Part shown: one piece after another, positions 5,835 to 10,020 of the stretch
Layout of the letters: every line of letters begins with the position of its first letter
Position numbering within the stretch: the first letter of the stretch is position 1
Source of the DNA: Prevotella sp. UBA6429
GTDB lineage: Bacteria > Bacteroidota > Bacteroidia > Bacteroidales > Bacteroidaceae
DNA: 10,020 nt
NCBI GenBank assembly: GCA_002437285.1
Contig: DJOV01000049.1
Coordinates: 775 to 10,794, forward strand
Reading direction: 5' to 3'
Position numbers and translations under genes: made by a program
The notes under the pieces: generated by a model
The model's database searches: none
The model's input: the letters and a program-made list of their open reading frames with translations, nothing else
What the model was told of the DNA's origin: nothing

Positions 5835-8375
5835 ATGAAGAAAATATGGATGATATTGGCGGCATGGGCCGCCGTTCAAGCTCAAGCCCAACAGCAACAG
5901 CCTTTGCCCGCATACCAAATCCTGGGTAAGGATACGACATGCCAGGTGTTTGTGTATTCGCCTGGTGAGAGAGAAGGCCTCCACTTGGCCTATCTCACCG
6001 ACGATGAGCGGTGGAAGGATGTGGGACAGCTTTGCTCTTCCGACTATTCGCAGTGGGGGAGCCAAAAGCGCATGTACAATCCTTATGTGCTTCATGCCAA
6101 CGACGGGTCGTGGCGCCTTGTGTTTGGAGTCAACGAAAAATCGCCTTGTTTTGCGGCTGCTTATAGCGAGGACCTTGTCTCGTGGCGCCCGCAAGACTAT
6201 CCGAGAACGCTCGTGAAAGGGGTCTTGAGCCCCGTGATGTTCCAGATGGACGATGGGACCTTCGACATCTATTACAAGGCGAAGGACGGCACCAAGCACT
6301 ATGTGCAGGCATCGGAGGACTTCCGTAAGTTTGAAGAGGAGCCGGAGCCCAGCACCATCGATGAGGCGGCATGGGTGAGAGACACGGCGACCGTGGACGG
6401 CAAGTTGCTGCAGGGCAACCTGTTTGATGTGCCTAAGGTGCATCTTGACTATATCTTCCAGTATTTTGCGGCTGTGCGACACGACGCCCAGGTGAGCAGC
6501 GAAACCATGCGTGACGATGACAAGCGCTTTGCGGCGATTGGCAATCATGTGGATGTCACCCTCCAGGTCAATCCGGGCCAGACCAAGGCCATCAGCGACA
6601 AGCTCATCGGCGTGTTCTTTGAGGACATCAGTCGGGCTGCTGACGGCGGATTGTACGCCGAACTGATACAAAACCGCGACTTCGAATACACGCCTGCTGA
6701 CCGCAGGGAATGGACGGCCTTGACCGCCTGGCAGTCCAATAAGCCCATCGTGGTGAAGACCGATGTGCCCTTGAGCAAGAACAACGCTCACTACGTGGTG
6801 TTGGCGCCCAACGATACCTTATATAATGTAGGGTGGGATGGCATCACGGCCGGTCCCAATGAGCAGTTTGACTTCTCTGTGTACTTGCGCAATGAGAACG
6901 GTGGCAAGAATCAGGTCGTCGTACAACTGCTGGGACAGAATGGTGAGGTCTTTGCCAAGGAGAAGATCAAGACAGAGGGGCAGGGATGGAATCGTTATGC
7001 CGTCCCGTTGGTGGTCGACAAAAAGGCCGCGAAGGGGCAGGTGCGCTTGGCCATCACTCCGGTCAAGGATGGCAACGTGTCGGTAGACATGGTTAGCCTC
7101 TTCCCTCATGAGACCTACAAGGGACACGGCTTGCGAAAGGATTTGGCTGAGGCCATCGCCGCGTTGCATCCCAAGTTTGTGAGGTTCCCTGGTGGTTGCA
7201 TGAGCCATGGGCAGGGCATTGGCAACATCTATCATTGGAACGAGACGGTAGGCCCCTGGCAGGACCGCAAGCCCGACTTCAATATCTGGGGCTATCACCA
7301 GACGCGCGGGTTGGGCTTCTATGAGTATTTCCAGTTCTGCGAGGACCTGGGCGCTGAGCCGCTCCCCGTGTTGGCGGCAGGAGTCCCCTGTCAAAACTCG
7401 GCACCCGACAAGGACGGCTATGGAGGACAACAGGGAGGTATTCCGATGAAGGACATGCCTGCTTACTGTCAGGAAATTCTCAACATGATAGAGTGGGCCA
7501 ATGGCGATCCCGCCACGTCCAAGTGGGCCAAGATGCGCGCGGAAGCCGGGCATCCCGCACCATTCGGTCTCAAGTATGTGGGCGTGGGCAATGAGGACCT
7601 CATCTCCACCACCTTTGAGGAGCGCTATGAGATGATCTGCAAGGCCATCAAGGAGAAATACCCCAATATTGAGGTGGTCGGAACGGTGGGCCCGTTCCAT
7701 GATCCATCGGCAGATTACACGGAGGGATGGAAGTTTGCCAAGGAACACAAGGACATCCTCGACCTTGTGGACGAGCACTATTATGAGTCGCCGGGGTGGT
7801 TCATGCATCACCAAGACTACTACGACAACTACGACCGCACGGCACCTAAGGTGTATCTGGGTGAGTATGCCTCACGCACGCGAACGATGGAGAGTGCGCT
7901 TGCTGAGGCCCTTTACCTCTGTTCTATTGAGCGGAATGGCGATGTGGTGTCGATGACCAGCTATGCGCCGCTACTGTGCAAGGATGGTTATGCCAACTGG
8001 AATCCGGACATGATCTATTTCAACAATGACACCATCACCAGTCTGACACCCAGCTATCACACCCAGCGCTTGTGGGGCACGCATAGCGGTGATGTCTATG
8101 TGGCATCGAAGATGGGCGTCAGCCCCGAATTACAACATCGTGTGGCGGCCAGCGTGGTGAAGGATACCAAGACGGGCAAGACCATCGTCAAACTGGTCAA
8201 CGCCCTGCCGGCCAGCGTTACCGTTTCTTTGCAGGGACTTGATATCCCGGCTGGGGCCAAGATGGAAGGGTTCACAGGGATGCCCACTGACAAGAAAGTC
8301 GAGGTTGTGGGTGGCACCGAACAAGGAAAACGCATAGAACTGAGACCTTACACGGTGAAGGTCATTGCATTCTGA
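5835..8375 (+). CDS. Secreted alpha-L-arabinofuranosidase, GH51, with extra N-terminal propeller-like region
   Basis: The 846-residue product should release terminal arabinofuranose from arabinan, arabinoxylan or similar plant polymers in the periplasm or outside the cell. A signal peptide (MKK, then a hydrophobic stretch) ends at AQA-Q around 18/19, with no lipobox cysteine. Residues about 30-235 resemble blades of a GH43/GH32-like beta-propeller (MYNPYV near 80, SPVMFQMDDG near 132, each followed by D-x-W/F-type turns). GH51 begins at about 245: LIGVFFEDISRAADGGLYAELIQNRDFEY at 257-285 is the first barrel element. A CBM4/9-like insert follows (about 290-425), then the rest of the barrel from GLRKDLAEAI at 432. 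The likely acid/base is E587 in GVGNED and the nucleophile E677 in VYLGEYA. The last ~100 residues form the beta-sandwich. I use the ATG at 5835, not 5703, because it gives the signal peptide and follows the promoter. The exact substrate is unknown. Confidence 0.93.
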   Translation: MKKIWMILAAWAAVQAQAQQQQPLPAYQILGKDTTCQVFVYSPGEREGLHLAYLTDDERWKDVGQLCSSDYSQWGSQKRMYNPYVLHANDGSWRLVFGVNEKSPCFAAAYSEDLVSWRPQDYPRTLVKGVLSPVMFQMDDGTFDIYYKAKDGTKHYVQASEDFRKFEEEPEPSTIDEAAWVRDTATVDGKLLQGNLFDVPKVHLDYIFQYFAAVRHDAQVSSETMRDDDKRFAAIGNHVDVTLQVNPGQTKAISDKLIGVFFEDISRAADGGLYAELIQNRDFEYTPADRREWTALTAWQSNKPIVVKTDVPLSKNNAHYVVLAPNDTLYNVGWDGITAGPNEQFDFSVYLRNENGGKNQVVVQLLGQNGEVFAKEKIKTEGQGWNRYAVPLVVDKKAAKGQVRLAITPVKDGNVSVDMVSLFPHETYKGHGLRKDLAEAIAALHPKFVRFPGGCMSHGQGIGNIYHWNETVGPWQDRKPDFNIWGYHQTRGLGFYEYFQFCEDLGAEPLPVLAAGVPCQNSAPDKDGYGGQQGGIPMKDMPAYCQEILNMIEWANGDPATSKWAKMRAEAGHPAPFGLKYVGVGNEDLISTTFEERYEMICKAIKEKYPNIEVVGTVGPFHDPSADYTEGWKFAKEHKDILDLVDEHYYESPGWFMHHQDYYDNYDRTAPKVYLGEYASRTRTMESALAEALYLCSIERNGDVVSMTSYAPLLCKDGYANWNPDMIYFNNDTITSLTPSYHTQRLWGTHSGDVYVASKMGVSPELQHRVAASVVKDTKTGKTIVKLVNALPASVTVSLQGLDIPAGAKMEGFTGMPTDKKVEVVGGTEQGKRIELRPYTVKVIAF

Positions 8376-8389
8376 TATTTGTCAAAGGG

Positions 8390-8425
8390 GAGGAGAAGAC
8401 GTCTTGATGTCTTTTCCTCTTTTTT
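8390..8425 (+). terminator. Intrinsic terminator after the arabinofuranosidase gene
   Basis: Bases 8390-8400 pair with 8409-8419 (11 pairs, one wobble) around an 8-nt loop, followed directly by six Ts at 8420-8425. It starts 15 nt after the stop codon. Confidence 0.85.
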
Positions 8426-8439
8426 CGTTTTCAATTTGA

Positions 8440-8447
8440 TACTTTTG
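8440..8447 (+). promoter_or_regulatory. Possible distal promoter -7 element upstream of ompA
   Basis: TACTTTTG matches TAnnTTTG exactly but has no TTTG at the expected -33 distance, and it lies 15 nt after a terminator. If active it would start a transcript near 8453 that runs about 315 nt before ompA, or ends earlier as a small RNA. This is weaker than the proximal promoter at 8677-8708. Confidence 0.3.
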
Positions 8448-8676
8448 CGTGGCGTATGGTGCTTCCTGGTACTCATGTGGATGGGTATAACCCTTGCGAT
8501 TTTGTCTGTTCCCATTTCTGTCCTTACATGTCGAAACAGCTCATGAATTGTCGTATAATCTCATGGAAAACAATACGATACGCTTGTCCTTGCCCTCCAT
8601 GTTGTGGCATTTCTCAGGGAAACAGGGGACAAAAAGCATAAAATTAAAGTTCCAAGTCTATTTTGTAGCTAAATAA
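8448..8676. other. Gene-free stretch upstream of ompA
   Basis: Two overlapping short frames (8456-8641 and 8494-8676) have no protein-like pattern or start signal, and I do not call them genes. One imperfect hairpin is visible: 8549-8556 pairs with 8573-8580 (8 pairs, one wobble, 16-nt loop). TTCCAA at 8650-8655 and TTGGAA at 8678-8683 form a short inverted repeat reaching the -33 box of the ompA promoter, a possible operator but easily chance. Nothing else is recognisable. Confidence 0.35.
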
Positions 8677-8708
8677 TTTGGAAGTTTCAAAAAAAAACAT
8701 TTCCTTTG
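8677..8708 (+). promoter_or_regulatory. Proximal promoter of the OmpA-family gene
   Basis: A -33 element TTTG at 8677-8680 and a -7 element TTCCTTTG at 8701-8708 (one mismatch to TAnnTTTG) are 20 nt apart, the normal Bacteroidota spacing. An A-tract lies between them. Transcription would start near 8714 and give an AT-rich leader of about 55 nt with little structure, the kind often seen before strongly translated genes in this phylum. Confidence 0.65.
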
Positions 8709-8768
8709 CACTCTGAAAGTGAGAGAGGGATAAATATATAACTATAAATAATTAATTTTTTAGAGAGT

Positions 8769-9872
8769 ATGAAAAAGTTATTTACTTTGTTTGCAGCAGC
8801 TTTGGTTGCCGCTTCTGCGTCTGCACAGACCACAGTTGAGGGCAGCAAGGCTTTTGACAACGTTTATGTTGGCATCAACGGTGGCGTCGCCACAAAGATG
8901 ACCGGTCACAGCTGGATGAAGGGTCTCAATCCCAACGCTGGCGTGCGTATCGGTAAGAACATCACTCCGGTCTTCGGCCTGGCTATCGAGAGCAATGCTT
9001 ATTTCTCAAACAAGCCTTGGGAGTCTACTCGCCTGGCTGTTCGCGCTCTGAACACCTCTCTGCTCGGAACCCTGAACCTGAGCAACATGTTCGGCGGCTA
9101 CAAGGGTGAGCCCCGTCTGTTCGAGGTCGGCGCTGTCTATGGTATCGGCTGGGGCCACGTGTTCATGCACAACGATGAGGGCCGTGCCATCAACCGTATG
9201 ACTTCTAAGGCTGGCTTGGACTTCCAGTTCAACCTCGGCAGCAAGAAGCAGTGGCAGATCTATGTTGAGCCTTCTGTGACATGGGTGTTCAACGGCATGC
9301 CCGGCACAACTGGTGAGAGCGACTACAACGACTATGACTACAAGGCCACTTCAAGCGCTAACCAGGGTGCTTACAACATCAACAACGGCTTCTTCCAGCT
9401 CAACGCTGGTGTGATCTACAAGTTCAAGAACCACAATGGCAGCCACAACTTCACAATCGCTCAGCTCCGCGACCAGGGCGAGATCGACGCTCTGAACCAG
9501 ACCATCAACGATCTCCGCAACGAGCTCGCTAAGAAGCCTAAGGAGATTGTCAAGGAGGTTGTCAAGGAAGCTCCCGCTCCTAAGGACGTTCGCGTTGAGA
9601 ACCTCGTGCTCGTGACCTTCGCACAGGGCAAGAGCGCTCTGACCAAGGACGCTAAGGCTGCTCTCGACGGCATCAAGTCTGGTAGCCACGTGCAGATTGT
9701 TGGTACAGCTTCTCCTGAGGGCAGCAAGGCCATCAACGACAAGATCTCTCAGGCTCGCGCCGACGAGGTTGCCAAGTACCTGAAGAATAAGGGCGTCGTT
9801 GTTGACGAGGCTACTGGTAAGGGCGTTCAGGGCAACACTTCTAACCGTCTGGCTGTTGTCTACGTGAAGTAA
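8769..9872 (+). CDS. OmpA-family outer membrane protein (beta-barrel plus peptidoglycan-binding-type domain)
   Basis: This 367-residue outer-membrane protein probably tethers the outer membrane to the cell wall and may act as a minor porin. A signal peptide ends at ASA-Q, about residue 19/20. Residues about 31-220 alternate in the manner of beta-strands, with many aromatics, and fit an 8-stranded barrel (VYVGINGGVATK, LFEVGAVYGIGWG, FFQLNAGVIYKF). A helical linker follows (about 228-256, heptad-like, DALNQTINDLRNELAKK), then a Lys/Glu/Val-rich KEIVKEVVKE at 258-267 with a Pro-Ala stretch. The OmpA domain covers about 275-366: FAQGKSALTKDAKAAL, GTASPEGS at 312-319, SQARADEVAKYL at 327-338 and SNRLAVVYVK at the end. 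In the usual GHTD motif the aspartate is replaced here (ASPEG), while the C-terminal NR arginine is kept. Codon choice differs from the other genes (many GCT, AAC and CTG), as in highly expressed genes. It stands alone between its promoter and terminator. Confidence 0.92.
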   Translation: MKKLFTLFAAALVAASASAQTTVEGSKAFDNVYVGINGGVATKMTGHSWMKGLNPNAGVRIGKNITPVFGLAIESNAYFSNKPWESTRLAVRALNTSLLGTLNLSNMFGGYKGEPRLFEVGAVYGIGWGHVFMHNDEGRAINRMTSKAGLDFQFNLGSKKQWQIYVEPSVTWVFNGMPGTTGESDYNDYDYKATSSANQGAYNINNGFFQLNAGVIYKFKNHNGSHNFTIAQLRDQGEIDALNQTINDLRNELAKKPKEIVKEVVKEAPAPKDVRVENLVLVTFAQGKSALTKDAKAALDGIKSGSHVQIVGTASPEGSKAINDKISQARADEVAKYLKNKGVVVDEATGKGVQGNTSNRLAVVYVK

Positions 9873-9885
9873 GCGTCAAAGCTTA

Positions 9886-9902
9886 GCCCAACTGGTTTGG
9901 GC
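9886..9902 (+). other. Small hairpin in the ompA 3' region
   Basis: GCCCAA at 9886-9891 pairs exactly with TTGGGC at 9897-9902 around a 5-nt loop. It lies between the stop codon and the main terminator, with no T-run of its own. It may protect the mRNA 3' end or simply extend the terminator structure. Confidence 0.4.
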
Positions 9903-9915
9903 ATCATAAAATATG

Positions 9916-9955
9916 AAATCCGCTGGTTTCCTGTATGGAGACCAGCGGATTTTTT
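9916..9955 (+). terminator. Very strong intrinsic terminator of ompA
   Basis: AAATCCGCTGGT at 9916-9927 pairs perfectly with 9941-9952. The stem continues inward with four more pairs (9928-9931 with 9937-9940, one a wobble) to a 5-nt TGTAT loop, 16 pairs in total, followed by Ts to 9955. The A-run on the 5' side gives only three As, so it works best in the + direction. Confidence 0.93.
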
Positions 9956-9956
9956 C

Positions 9957-10020
9957 TTGCCCATAAGGTCGTTTGCTGCCGGCTTCCGAGGATTGAAAAA
10001 AAGTAACCATCCGAAATGAG
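9957..10020. other. Right edge, nothing recognised
   Basis: The last 64 bases follow the ompA terminator and contain no promoter box, start codon with a usable frame, or RNA gene that I can support. Confidence 0.4.

Noticed and set aside
8456..8676. Two overlapping frames of about 60 residues upstream of ompA
   Set aside because: No ribosome-binding or domain evidence, one is unusually Cys-rich in a chance-like way, and they overlap each other in different frames. A small RNA or plain upstream region is more likely.
1..10020. Mobile element, CRISPR array, defence or phage system
   Set aside because: I looked for transposase or integrase motifs, direct-repeat arrays, tRNA-like ends and unusual gene clusters and found none. 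The content is housekeeping and envelope genes.

Overview
The window looks like core chromosome of an anaerobic gut- or mouth-type Bacteroidota, most likely in or near Prevotellaceae. This rests on three things: -7 promoter elements of the Bacteroidota form TAnnTTTG, a secreted GH51 arabinofuranosidase, and an OmpA-family protein with the 'ASPEG' variant of the C-terminal domain. The genus is inference. All recognised genes lie on the + strand.

Layout. Bases 1-517 hold no convincing gene: possibly the last codons of an upstream gene, a strong hairpin (61-101), a promoter (293-324), and a leader of about 190 nt with nested inverted repeats. Then come ffh (SRP GTPase) and folD (folate one-carbon enzyme), 18 nt apart. 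A 60-residue single-TPR protein overlaps the folD stop by ATGA. After 66 nt a four-gene cassette encodes a 2-oxoacid:ferredoxin oxidoreductase in the order ferredoxin (delta), alpha, beta (TPP), gamma, with gaps of 5, 5 and -4 nt. A hairpin/T-tract terminator ends it at about 5730.

A second unit (5798-8425) carries one gene, a large secreted alpha-L-arabinofuranosidase with its own promoter and terminator. It has an extra N-terminal beta-propeller-like region ahead of the GH51 part. A 393-nt gene-free stretch follows, ending in a well-formed promoter, then a highly expressed-looking OmpA-family porin/anchor protein and a very strong terminator (9916-9955).

How the genes work together. The oxidoreductase subunits form one enzyme that interconverts a 2-oxoacid and its acyl-CoA with ferredoxin as electron carrier. 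ffh, folD and the TPR gene are probably co-transcribed with it or just upstream, since no terminator is visible between them. The arabinofuranosidase and OmpA protein are independent, envelope-directed units.

I see no mobile element, CRISPR array, tRNA, rRNA, phage gene or defence system. I do not find a clearly new multi-gene system here. The items most worth checking are the structured ffh leader, the conserved-looking mini-TPR protein, the N-terminal domain of the GH51 enzyme and the long ompA upstream region.
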